Below, one piece after another: positions 22,313 to 29,793 of a stretch of DNA of 64,000 nucleotides. Under the pieces are notes generated by a model that was not told where the DNA came from, made no database searches, and saw only the letters and a list, made by a program, of their open reading frames with translations. The stretch is from positions 116,031 to 180,030 of the IMG/VR virus record IMGVR_UViG_3300042549_009448; one strand, given 5' to 3'. Every line of letters begins with the position of its first letter. Position 1 is the stretch's first letter. A program made the translations under genes and the position numbers. The DNA comes from a virus.

Positions 22313-22465
22313 TTATGAATTGTTTAATTCGTTCAGTCTTATTTTCGATGTTTCATAAGTATTCCACCTTTCATAAAATGATTCAAATAATCCAAACCAT
22401 CTTACATATATCATGTGATAAACTTCACCACACATCAATTCTTGTTTAATAAAGTATTTTTTCAT
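22313..22465 (-). CDS. Cassette 17 small protein
   Basis: 50 residues from MKKYFIKQELMCGEVYHMIY. A frame extended to 22513 would include the attC arm, so it is rejected. Aromatic-rich (YVRWFGLFESFYERW). No family. Confidence 0.65.
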   Translation of the reverse strand: MKKYFIKQELMCGEVYHMIYVRWFGLFESFYERWNTYETSKIRLNELNNS

Positions 22466-22487
22466 ATTGTATAATTTTAGTTTTACA

Positions 22488-22546
22488 TATTTATAACAAA
22501 GTGTAAAAAACATTAAAACGATTTTTTACACTCAACCGTTATGTGC
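22488..22546. repeat. attC-like site 17 (short, conserved loop)
   Basis: AAC 22495, GTT 22538. Stem GTGTAAAAAA/TTTTTTACAC capped by CATTAAAACGA. Left box ATTTATAAC complements GTTATAAAT at 22291. Confidence 0.87.
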
Positions 22547-22757
22547 CATTATAGACACGAAACCAACTTCGCTTTTTATTAGCCATAAATTTAGTTCCAC
22601 ACTTTACACATTCAAATTGCCCTACCTCTCTTCCATCAACTCTATCAATGAATTTACACTCTTCAATAGTTCTTATGTAATGGAATAAACGGCACATAAC
22701 ACCACCTAACCAAAAGCGGTGGTTTCGTGCTTTTTTGATAGTTAATTGCTCATTCAT
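22539..22757 (-). CDS. Cassette 18 zinc-finger-like protein whose start lies in the attC hairpin
   Basis: 72 residues. The first 20 (MNEQLTIKKARNHRFWLGGV) are encoded by the right-hand attC-like site 18, and the Val codon is the core. The body has CRLFHYIRTIEECKF and a CVKCG knuckle, so a zinc-binding fold is likely. A start inside the body is also possible (MCRLFHY), because GTT is followed directly by ATG. Confidence 0.68.
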   Translation of the reverse strand: MNEQLTIKKARNHRFWLGGVMCRLFHYIRTIEECKFIDRVDGREVGQFECVKCGTKFMANKKRSWFRVYNGT

Positions 22758-22825
22758 ATTATATTCTTTTAAGTTAATTTATCTATTAAATCACCGCCTT
22801 CGGTTAGCTGCAAACCGTTATAAGT
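22691..22825. repeat. attC-like site 18
   Basis: AAC 22698, GTT 22817. Stem CTAACC/GGTTAG plus GCGGTG/CACCGC. Left box GGCACATAAC is the exact complement of GTTATGTGCC at 22538. It resembles site 9 in its inner stem. Confidence 0.87.
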
Positions 22826-22838
22826 AATAAAACAAAAA

Positions 22839-23027
22839 TTATGAGTTTATTCTGTTCTCAAGTTTTTGAATTATTTTTTCAATATCTGATAACCAATTAT
22901 CAATGTCTCTACCTTCTGTTTCTTCAAATAAATGTGCAGATGCCATTTTTAAATGGTCTATCGCTGCATGTTCTGCTGTTGCATAATTAACACTTTCTTC
23001 TTCTACTCTACTTAATAATGTTTTCAT
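22839..23027 (-). CDS. Cassette 19 helical protein
   Basis: 62 residues, nearly all helical (SVNYATAEHAAIDHLKMASA, IEKIIQKLENRIN). No family recognised. Confidence 0.7.
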   Translation of the reverse strand: MKTLLSRVEEESVNYATAEHAAIDHLKMASAHLFEETEGRDIDNWLSDIEKIIQKLENRINS

Positions 23028-23065
23028 AATTTATTTCTTTTAATTTGTATAATTTTTGTTTTACA

Positions 23066-23124
23066 TACTTATAACAACAAATAAAACACATTAAAACGAT
23101 GTTTTATTTGTAATCGTTATAAAA
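23066..23124. repeat. attC-like site 19 (short, conserved loop)
   Basis: AAC 23073, GTT 23116. Stem ACAAATAAAACA/TGTTTTATTTGT capped by CATTAAAACGA. Left box TACTTATAAC complements GTTATAAGTA at 22817. Confidence 0.87.
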
Positions 23125-23126
23125 CA

Positions 23127-23327
23127 TTATAAACGACCACCCCACTCAAATTTTATTTCATCAACATTATAGTCAATTTCATAATCTTGCTTCAATATCT
23201 CAACTGCTTTCAGTTTTGCTTCATTTTCATTTGAAACAATACCACCTAATCTAATATTCTTTCCGTTTATTGTCATACTGTGATTAGTTCCAGCAAAACT
23301 TCCGTTCCAATAAAATTTGATTTCCAT
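23127..23327 (-). CDS. Cassette 20 hypothetical protein
   Basis: 66 residues, alpha/beta: MEIKFYWNGSFAGTNHSM, then NEAKLKAVEILKQDYE and DEIKFEWGG. It has the look of a small double-stranded-RNA-binding-like or ubiquitin-like fold, which I cannot confirm. Confidence 0.68.
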   Translation of the reverse strand: MEIKFYWNGSFAGTNHSMTINGKNIRLGGIVSNENEAKLKAVEILKQDYEIDYNVDEIKFEWGGRL

Positions 23328-23336
23328 ATAAATAAC

Positions 23337-23372
23337 GTTTTATAACAAAGTGTATAAGTAATGTGGCTAAAT
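23337..23372. repeat. Truncated attC-like half-site at array end
   Basis: Left box GTTTTATAAC complements GTTATAAAAC at 23116, and the left arm (AAAGTGTATAAGTAATGTGGC) resembles other sites. No right arm or GTT follows before the next gene stop at 23398. The array ends here, probably by deletion. Confidence 0.65.
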
Positions 23373-23397
23373 AAGTTTATTTGTCTGTGAGACCTAA

Positions 23398-23805
23398 TTA
23401 GACGGTGTGCGGCCACTGAACTCTTATACAATCTTGAGGTAATCTATTGATATGGCGGTAATTATTAATGTAGCCCATCATATTTGCTGATCCGATTGCA
23501 TTAGCTGAATGTATAACAACCTTAACTACCGATGCTCCGTCTAACCATTGTTCAACCATCCACTTAGTACAGTCCATACCAGTCTTCTCGGTAATATTAT
23601 CGTAATTCAATTCGTAGTTATGGTAAACGTTTTTATGCCATTCCCTCATTGCGCTATCTCCTAAATCGTGATCCAGCGAAATTAGTTCAATATTCTCTAA
23701 TCCAAGTTCAGTTATTTTCTCAACAAACTCCTCGTAGCTTCTAACTACGATCCAGCTCTTATCGATTGGGGTCCTAATGTCGTCTAAGTATATTTTATGC
23801 TTCAT
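23398..23805 (-). CDS. Cyclic-phosphate-processing receiver-like (cpREC) protein
   Basis: 135 residues: YLDDIRTP at the N-terminus and ISLDHDLG near residue 42, the Asp-rich core of the receiver-like domain linked to 2',3'-cyclic phosphate processing, with VVIHSANAIG as a later strand. The gene overlaps the RNA ligase start by 11 bases. The pairing suggests a role in preparing RNA ends for ligation. Confidence 0.8.
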   Translation of the reverse strand: MKHKIYLDDIRTPIDKSWIVVRSYEEFVEKITELGLENIELISLDHDLGDSAMREWHKNVYHNYELNYDNITEKTGMDCTKWMVEQWLDGASVVKVVIHSANAIGSANMMGYINNYRHINRLPQDCIRVQWPHTV

Positions 23806-24868
23806 TCAGTAAAAATTTATTTGAAATTACCTTGAACGAAATTTTTCGATCAAGACTTCTGATGACAACGCCCTCCCTATCAAAATTTGGATTAAGACTT
23901 GATTTTGAATCAGCGTACTCGAGTAATTGATCTATTGTATCAGGCAGAGCGAATTTGGTTTCAACTATTGGAACAATTGGTAAACCAAATCCCAAGACTA
24001 GTTTAGTAAACTCTTCAAATCCCAAGTATTCTTGAGTGTCGATATTAAAAGCATTAAAGAACTTCACAGTCTGTCCTCTTAATTTATAAGGGTTCTTTTG
24101 AATTCCCTCGCCTACCAATTCTCCTTGAATGCAAATATTATAGCCAACTGACTCTAATTTAGGCTTAATCTCCATTTCTCTAGCGACTTTCCAAAACGTA
24201 TTTTCATCAGTCTCCAGCAGTTCCAAATTACGTGAACACGCTCCAAACTCTCCGTCCTTCAGGTAGAAAGTTGCGGACGAACCGTCCAATTTCTCAGTTA
24301 CGTAAAAAGCCTGATCTTTCCAACTTTCATAATGGTCGGTTAAGTTTTGTACACGGTCCTCATCAGTCTTATGAATGAATGATGGGAACATACCTTTAAC
24401 CTTACCTGCCAATTCTGCTGGAATGGGAGGCTCGTATTTAAGCACGCACATGTACTCAGTAACGTCAGTGCCTTCTTCGATAACTATTGCATCATCATAG
24501 GGTCCAAGCTGAAGCTGATCCCCCCAAGGCTGTTTGCTGATTCCAATCTTCATTTCATCGTCCTTTTCCAGGACACTTAATGGTAAACACAGCCCTTGCG
24601 AAACCTGCCCTCTAAGCCTAATGGTTTTTAATCTGAATCCCTCTAAGTCTCCCATCTTTTTATATGAAGACTTTCTTAGGAATTCAAAGTCCTTCTCCAT
24701 CGGTAGAAACGAATCTATTTCAAAATAAACGCAGAGGTCGCCCTCTGTGAATTCACCTTTTTTTGCAACTACGTTCCAGCTATTGATCTGAACTACTTCG
24801 ATTGCATCCGCTCCCTCAATCGGTTTGATTGCGCGGACTCTTTGAATGCTTGCTAATTTTCTTTCCAT
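23795..24868 (-). CDS. RNA ligase (Rnl5/DRB0094-like)
   Basis: 357 residues. An N-terminal OB-like domain (about 1-110: RKLASIQRVRAIKPIEGADA) precedes the nucleotidyltransferase domain with catalytic Lys in TEKLDGSSATFY (about 195), then ELVGEGIQ (motif IIIa region), and REGVVIRS (motif IV) and ISFKVIS (motif V). This order matches the DRB0094/Rnl5 family. Probably repairs nicked host or phage tRNA during infection. Confidence 0.85.
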   Translation of the reverse strand: MERKLASIQRVRAIKPIEGADAIEVVQINSWNVVAKKGEFTEGDLCVYFEIDSFLPMEKDFEFLRKSSYKKMGDLEGFRLKTIRLRGQVSQGLCLPLSVLEKDDEMKIGISKQPWGDQLQLGPYDDAIVIEEGTDVTEYMCVLKYEPPIPAELAGKVKGMFPSFIHKTDEDRVQNLTDHYESWKDQAFYVTEKLDGSSATFYLKDGEFGACSRNLELLETDENTFWKVAREMEIKPKLESVGYNICIQGELVGEGIQKNPYKLRGQTVKFFNAFNIDTQEYLGFEEFTKLVLGFGLPIVPIVETKFALPDTIDQLLEYADSKSSLNPNFDREGVVIRSLDRKISFKVISNKFLLNEA

Positions 24869-24871
24869 TTT

Positions 24872-25174
24872 TTAATCTTTTATTTTTAAAATTAAGGTAC
24901 CCCAACCGAGGTCAATCCAAAATTTGAACCAAATGACGTCAACTCCTATCATTAGGTTTGGTGAGTGTGTGTCCTTCCATAACCACTTAGACAAACCTTT
25001 GGTTGAACCTATTGTTCTGTAAGTCTTCCACCAAATTCCCAAGTGTCTCTCAGTCTTCCACTTTTGTTTGTCCCACCAATTATGATCATTTTCCTTCTCC
25101 CATTGGTGCCTCAGAACAAGATCGATCTTAAGTTGACCCAGGCTAGTGTGAAGTCCGTGATTACTCTTTCTCAT
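24872..25174 (-). CDS. Hypothetical Trp-rich protein
   Basis: 100 residues with an unusual number of tryptophans (WWDKQKWKTERHLGIWWKTY, WLWKDT). No membrane segment is clear. It overlaps the upstream lipoprotein gene by 14 bases. No family recognised. Confidence 0.7.
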   Translation of the reverse strand: MRKSNHGLHTSLGQLKIDLVLRHQWEKENDHNWWDKQKWKTERHLGIWWKTYRTIGSTKGLSKWLWKDTHSPNLMIGVDVIWFKFWIDLGWGTLILKIKD

Positions 25175-25397
25175 GGCCTGAGTTTTTGATTATTGTATAG
25201 GTTCCACAAACTGTTACGACTTGCGGATCTCCGCCGCCGCAACCGCATTCGTGCTTGAACACAATACAGCCGTTCGCGTCCTTTGTATAGGAATTTGTCC
25301 AGTACTTACCGGCTTCGCTGTTAATCGTGTATTTTGCCGGTTTTCCGCAGCTTGCAAAAACTGAAGCTACGAATAATAAAATTATTATCTTTTTCAT
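25161..25397 (-). CDS. Small lipoprotein
   Basis: 78 residues. Signal peptide MKKIIILLFVASVFASC ends in a lipobox (FASC, Cys at about 17). The mature part has a Cys/Gly-rich stretch (CGCGGG). Likely exported to the host envelope. Function unknown. Confidence 0.8.
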   Translation of the reverse strand: MKKIIILLFVASVFASCGKPAKYTINSEAGKYWTNSYTKDANGCIVFKHECGCGGGDPQVVTVCGTYTIIKNSGHEKE

Positions 25398-25398
25398 A

Positions 25399-26136
25399 TT
25401 ATTCCTCCATTGTTGGTTTCAACCAAATCTTTGTCATAAAAATGTATTCAAATAGTGCAGGATACCTCATCAATACTCTGAGAGTTTCTGCAGTATCGTG
25501 CTTAAAACATTTAAGCAGTTCTTCTCGGATTCTCTCAGTTGAGACGACCGGCATGAAGACTTCATAATCGAAGTGCTTGATGTGCTGATGCATGTCGGCT
25601 GTGATTACAAAGTCCTTAGTGACCATGAATCTGATCGCTCTTAAGATTCTCAAAGGATCGTCCTTAAAGGTAATTTCGCAAGGTAAAGGTGTTCTTAGAA
25701 CTCCATTTTTCAAATCTTCAATTCCGTTGAATGGATCAATCAGTGCTCCATCCTCGTCCTTTGCGATTGCATTGAGCGTGAAGTCACGTCTTTGTAAATC
25801 ATCGAATAGAGTTCCAGGCTTCACGATCGGTGTTCTTGTAAAAGGCAAGTATCCAACCTCTTTTCTAGCCATCACGAAATCCGCAACTCCCTGGTACTTG
25901 TGACCATCTGGAAATTTAGCCCTGATCGTATAACAGTCAGCGGTCACTAAAAAGATTTGAAACTTCTCACGAGTCAAGTAGTCAACTAGCACTTTGAAAA
26001 GGTCTTCTGCTTCCGGAAACTCTTCAATTAAAGACTCCTTGGGAACGGCAACGAAATCAACGTCCTTTGACTGCAGGCCCAAGATTTCGTCCCTGACCTT
26101 GCCTCCTACCTCGTAAAATTTAAAAAATGGTTTCAT
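25399..26136 (-). CDS. CCA-adding / poly(A) polymerase-like nucleotidyltransferase
   Basis: 245 residues. VGGKVRD with KDVDFV (class II nucleotidyltransferase), RRDFTLNAIA (motif) and DPLRILRAIRF (neck). Bacterial CCA-adding enzymes are about 400 residues, so the body and tail domains are missing. tRNA 3'-end repair is the likely role, given the RNA ligase and cpREC nearby. Confidence 0.82.
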   Translation of the reverse strand: MKPFFKFYEVGGKVRDEILGLQSKDVDFVAVPKESLIEEFPEAEDLFKVLVDYLTREKFQIFLVTADCYTIRAKFPDGHKYQGVADFVMARKEVGYLPFTRTPIVKPGTLFDDLQRRDFTLNAIAKDEDGALIDPFNGIEDLKNGVLRTPLPCEITFKDDPLRILRAIRFMVTKDFVITADMHQHIKHFDYEVFMPVVSTERIREELLKCFKHDTAETLRVLMRYPALFEYIFMTKIWLKPTMEE

Positions 26137-26154
26137 ATTACTTTAATATACCAA

Positions 26155-26823
26155 CTATCTGCCTTCATTTGTTTCGTGATGATCGTTTGGCAAAACTAAA
26201 CACCTAACCGGGCGGTCCCTCATGATCTTTGCGATCTCCTGTAGAGAGTAAGGGTTTAGATCATTACCGTCCATACCGACATCCATTGCCTTGCCATCAT
26301 GTAGTTTATTCTCCGGACCCAAGTGAACGTGACCATGTAGGTGAATGACTCCACGGTTCATGTCGTGCCAGCTTGCAATTGGGTAATGACACATGACAAA
26401 TGTCTTTTTAATGACCTCGCCAGAGTTTATTGAATTAGGTTCGTTTGGAACAGTAAGCTCAAGTCTCAAGTAATCGTGTACCGAACTGAATAACTTTCGG
26501 ATTCCTCCCTTGTCCCTCTCGATGTGATGGTCGTGATTTCCTAATAGTAGATGAATGTTCTTGCACAGGATTCTCTCCCTAAACTCTGCTATATTCTCGT
26601 ATCCTCCGAATGACCAGTCTCCCAAGTGGAATAGAATATCATCTTCCCTAACTAGGTGATTGATGTTATTGATTACGGTCTCATTCATCTGCTCTAAGGT
26701 ATCAAAATCCCTAGTCTTGCTGGACTCAGGCCAATTAGAGGTTCCCCTACAGATATTTGAGTGTTTATAGTGAGTATCTGATGTAAACCATATACGCTGA
26801 TGTGGTTGTAGTGTAATTTTCAT
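26155..26823 (-). CDS. Calcineurin-like metallophosphoesterase
   Basis: 222 residues. Metal-binding blocks in order: SDTHYKHSN, LGDWSF, LLGNHDHH, MCHYPIASW and LHGHVHLG. All five canonical metallophosphatase motifs are present. Phage copies often act on nucleotides or RNA ends; substrate unknown. Confidence 0.85.
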   Translation of the reverse strand: MKITLQPHQRIWFTSDTHYKHSNICRGTSNWPESSKTRDFDTLEQMNETVINNINHLVREDDILFHLGDWSFGGYENIAEFRERILCKNIHLLLGNHDHHIERDKGGIRKLFSSVHDYLRLELTVPNEPNSINSGEVIKKTFVMCHYPIASWHDMNRGVIHLHGHVHLGPENKLHDGKAMDVGMDGNDLNPYSLQEIAKIMRDRPVRCLVLPNDHHETNEGR

Positions 26824-26863
26824 GAGATTAATTTACCAAAACTTTTTCTAACCTAACAAAAAA

Positions 26864-26883
26864 AGCAATCTTTCGATTGCTTT
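26864..26883 (-). terminator. Rho-independent terminator
   Basis: AAGCAATC/GATTGCTT stem, four-base loop and a minus-strand T-run, 32 bases after the stop of the GEVED protein. Confidence 0.8.
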
Positions 26884-26914
26884 CAGTATAACGATTTTCT
26901 AGGATTAAGTGAAA

Positions 26915-29095
26915 TTAATCGGTTATTGTAACTAAGTGATCTTCTGTTTCACCTGATTGAAATTTAGAACACGGTGTTAGGTAAACCCCATATAAACCTC
27001 CACCTAATACTAATCTAAGACAGGTAACCCCCGATATAGCATTTAATGGTATTGTTATGGTTCCGGTTATGTGTTTAGGTCCGGTTACACCATCAACTTG
27101 TAGAATTTTTTCGTTATTATCAAACACCCCATTTTGATTAAAGTCTATCCAACCACCAACTGACGCTGTATAATATGGCGAGGCTGGTGTATCACAGTCA
27201 TTATCATAAATATCAAATGAGTATGTATTACCCTTTTTTAGTTCGGTAAATGAACCGTTTGGTTTAAAGTCTGAGTATTCATTTAAGTAGGATTTAGCAC
27301 CGGGTGCTTGTTTACCACAATCTAGACCAACCTTTACTCCATTTAACGTGAAGTCTATAATTTCTTCATCAGCCTGACCACCAGCACCAGACTCACAATA
27401 ACAATCAGTAAACTTATTTAAATCAATTAAAATTGACTCTGTTTCTTTTAATACATCACCACATTTAACTTTACAAATAAAAGTAGTAGGTTCAGATACA
27501 ACTGGTTCATAAAAAAAATCAGTAGATCCACTTACCACTTGACCATTTTTAATCCATTGATAACTATCACCTGTTATAGATGGGTAAAGTAATAAACTAC
27601 TGCCTTTACAAACTTTAGTATCAGAGCTTACTATTGTGGGAATAGAATCACAGTTAATATGGCTAACTAAGTTGATTGTGTAGTCCTCAGTTTCTCCAAA
27701 AGCATAAGATCCACATGATGAAATTGCGTTTTGTGTTTCGTTCACAATAACTCTAACTCCTGTTATACCTGGTTGTGATGTGATAGGGATTTTAATAAAA
27801 CCTTTTCTAACACTGGCAGTTGGACCATAAACAACAGGTGATAGATAAATTTGTTCACTACCCTCAAATTCACCATTTCGGTTAGCATCTATAAAAATAG
27901 CGGCACGGTTATAAGCTCCATTAGTGCCACATAATGATGTTTCAACAATAAAGGGAACAGTGGAACCAATTTTAATATCTGTGGGTTTATCCCCTCTATA
28001 GTTTGAGTATAAAGATTTTTTTGATCCTTCACCGGGTGCTAAATCACCACAGTCTCCAGGTCTAACCCCAAATATAACAGGAGTACCAACACTGGATTTT
28101 TTATCTAAATCACCTAATTTGAAATGTGTTATTTCCTCATCTGTTGGGGATTGAGCCGTACTTGGGCAATAGCAATTGTAAAAAGGGTTAATTGGTATTT
28201 TTATAATATTTGTCCAAGTAACAAGACTACCACAGCTAACCTTACATCTATAATATGTCTCGGCTGTTTGTGATGTAATTACTGATGAACCATTACCAAT
28301 AGAAGCGGCGCTATCAAAAGATAAAGCATTTGATTTCTGCCAGTCATAGGATATACCACCTTCGGCTATTTTATTAGTTAGTGAAAGTGTGAATTGTTGG
28401 TTTGGACAAACAACCGAATTCGTAGAGACAGCCAAGCCTGGACTAGGCATCGTGGAACACATAATAGGTGCTGTGTATGTTATTCTAATTGTGGGTCTTA
28501 CCGAACCAGATGTTGGTAGTAGCAAAGCATCTTGTGGTATTAGTGCTGGACTGATTACCTGCATAGACTTTCCAACAGAAGGTTTTTGATAAAAGTTTAA
28601 TGGGCCAGTACATGTTCCAGCTTTAGCCCAATCGGTTAGTATAGATAAGCTTCCACCTTCATATATAAACCCAGATGAGAATTGGCAAGGTATCCAATAA
28701 TTAGTTGTGGCTGGTAACCCTAGTTTATCAGTTGAGAAAACTGTTTGTGAGTTTTGTAAAAAGTCCGAATAGTTGGCAGATACACCCATTGTTGTTTTAG
28801 GTGTATTGGAAATGATAACCTTGAATTTATTGTTACCGGTAGCAGTCGCATTATTTGCTTTTAACCATTCAACTTTTGTAATGGTTGATCCAGAGGGAAT
28901 GTTTAATTCATCTTTGGTGTAAAGATAAGCGGACTTAGCATAATTTGAGCTCTGAGCGGTAACCCTTTGATAGATGGGACCTGTTTGATAGGACGAAGCA
29001 CCAGAGATTGGGCCGATTGTTACACTTTGTGCAAAACACTTGGGGATAGTTAGTATCGATAGCATCAATACCATAAGTTGAGTAATTTTTCTCAT
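26915..29095 (-). CDS. Secreted GEVED-domain protein
   Basis: 726 residues. Sec signal peptide MRKITQLMVLMLSILTIP to FAQ (cleavage near residue 22). Two copies of a GEVED-type domain: one with AAIFIDANRNGEFEGSEQIY and FGETEDYTINL, the other ending QSGETEDHLVTITD, with Ig-like segments between (SYDWQKSNALSFDS, SYQWIKNGQVVSG). This architecture is typical of surface or secreted Bacteroidota proteins and unusual in phages. No C-terminal T9SS sorting domain was seen. It may act on the host surface or on neighbouring cells. Confidence 0.85.
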   Translation of the reverse strand: MRKITQLMVLMLSILTIPKCFAQSVTIGPISGASSYQTGPIYQRVTAQSSNYAKSAYLYTKDELNIPSGSTITKVEWLKANNATATGNNKFKVIISNTPKTTMGVSANYSDFLQNSQTVFSTDKLGLPATTNYWIPCQFSSGFIYEGGSLSILTDWAKAGTCTGPLNFYQKPSVGKSMQVISPALIPQDALLLPTSGSVRPTIRITYTAPIMCSTMPSPGLAVSTNSVVCPNQQFTLSLTNKIAEGGISYDWQKSNALSFDSAASIGNGSSVITSQTAETYYRCKVSCGSLVTWTNIIKIPINPFYNCYCPSTAQSPTDEEITHFKLGDLDKKSSVGTPVIFGVRPGDCGDLAPGEGSKKSLYSNYRGDKPTDIKIGSTVPFIVETSLCGTNGAYNRAAIFIDANRNGEFEGSEQIYLSPVVYGPTASVRKGFIKIPITSQPGITGVRVIVNETQNAISSCGSYAFGETEDYTINLVSHINCDSIPTIVSSDTKVCKGSSLLLYPSITGDSYQWIKNGQVVSGSTDFFYEPVVSEPTTFICKVKCGDVLKETESILIDLNKFTDCYCESGAGGQADEEIIDFTLNGVKVGLDCGKQAPGAKSYLNEYSDFKPNGSFTELKKGNTYSFDIYDNDCDTPASPYYTASVGGWIDFNQNGVFDNNEKILQVDGVTGPKHITGTITIPLNAISGVTCLRLVLGGGLYGVYLTPCSKFQSGETEDHLVTITD

Positions 29096-29166
29096 AACGT
29101 TTTATTGTTATTTATTGATTTTTCATACTCCATGTACCGGCTTGATCATTGTTAACTGGTCATTAA

Positions 29167-29556
29167 CTACCTTTGAAAAATTGACTCTAGTTTATTAAGG
29201 GCCTCCTCAAGCTGAGGCTCAGAATTGTATCGTAAAATAGCTTCGTGTATTCTCTTTTCTAATTTGACTAACTTCACGAAGTTCCACAATGGACAGGTGA
29301 GTAGGTCAAGGCTAATATCTTCGACCTCATGCGCTCTGGCCTGATAGAGCTCTGCTAATTTTATAAGTTGCATGATCACTTCAGTTCTTTCCTCAATCGC
29401 ACAGTCCGCTAAGTATAGCGCCCTAGCGATCTTCATCATTTGGTCGGCGGTGAGTGTGTAAGTCTCCTCATCGAATCCAACGGTCATGCCGCCTCCTGGA
29501 TCAAAGCTCTCGACGATTAATCGAGCCTCATCTATTGAGTGTTGTACGTTCTTCAT
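29167..29556 (-). CDS. Hypothetical helical protein
   Basis: 129 residues, almost all helical and acidic (LTADQMMKIARALYLADCAI, SEPQLEEALNKLESIFQ). The start overlaps the upstream gene by 4 bases. No family recognised. Confidence 0.7.
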   Translation of the reverse strand: MKNVQHSIDEARLIVESFDPGGGMTVGFDEETYTLTADQMMKIARALYLADCAIEERTEVIMQLIKLAELYQARAHEVEDISLDLLTCPLWNFVKLVKLEKRIHEAILRYNSEPQLEEALNKLESIFQR

Positions 29557-29762
29557 TTTTTTTCTAGATTTTGTTCTTGTTGTATTAGGTCAAATATTCT
29601 TTTAGTTATGATCTTCCAGTCAGCGAGTGTGACTGAGAATTTATCATTCTCAACTCCGCCAACCGTGATATCAACGTAGCCATCACGAACCTGAACGTCC
29701 ATGTACTCGCCACCTGATTGAAAAGATAGCTGTTCAATTCTAACCTTGATATCTGATTTCAT
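29553..29762 (-). CDS. Hypothetical beta-rich protein
   Basis: 69 residues: IKVRIEQLSFQSGGEYMDVQ and YVDITVGGVENDKFSVTLAD suggest beta strands, then a helix. Coupled with the downstream gene. Confidence 0.68.
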   Translation of the reverse strand: MKSDIKVRIEQLSFQSGGEYMDVQVRDGYVDITVGGVENDKFSVTLADWKIITKRIFDLIQQEQNLEKK

Positions 29763-29793
29763 TATTAATTTAATATACCCAAACTTGGCCAGA

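Larger units (their letters stand above)
16069..23397. mobile_element. Integron-like array of 20 gene cassettes
   Basis: Twenty segments each start with a GTT core (16069, 16278, 16754, 17350, 17679, 18070, 18389, 18728, 19113, 19422, 19886, 20300, 20721, 21144, 21466, 21773, 22291, 22538, 22817, 23116) and end with an AAC box plus a palindromic stem-loop. In every cassette checked, the bases after GTT are complementary to the bases before its own AAC, as in integron cassettes whose core and inverse-core boxes match within the excised circle. Genes are small, AT-rich and all on the minus strand, pointing towards the recombinase. Confidence 0.85.

Noticed and set aside
16069-23397. CRISPR array
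   Set aside because: The repeats are palindromic, differ in sequence between sites and are spaced by whole genes, with no cas genes.
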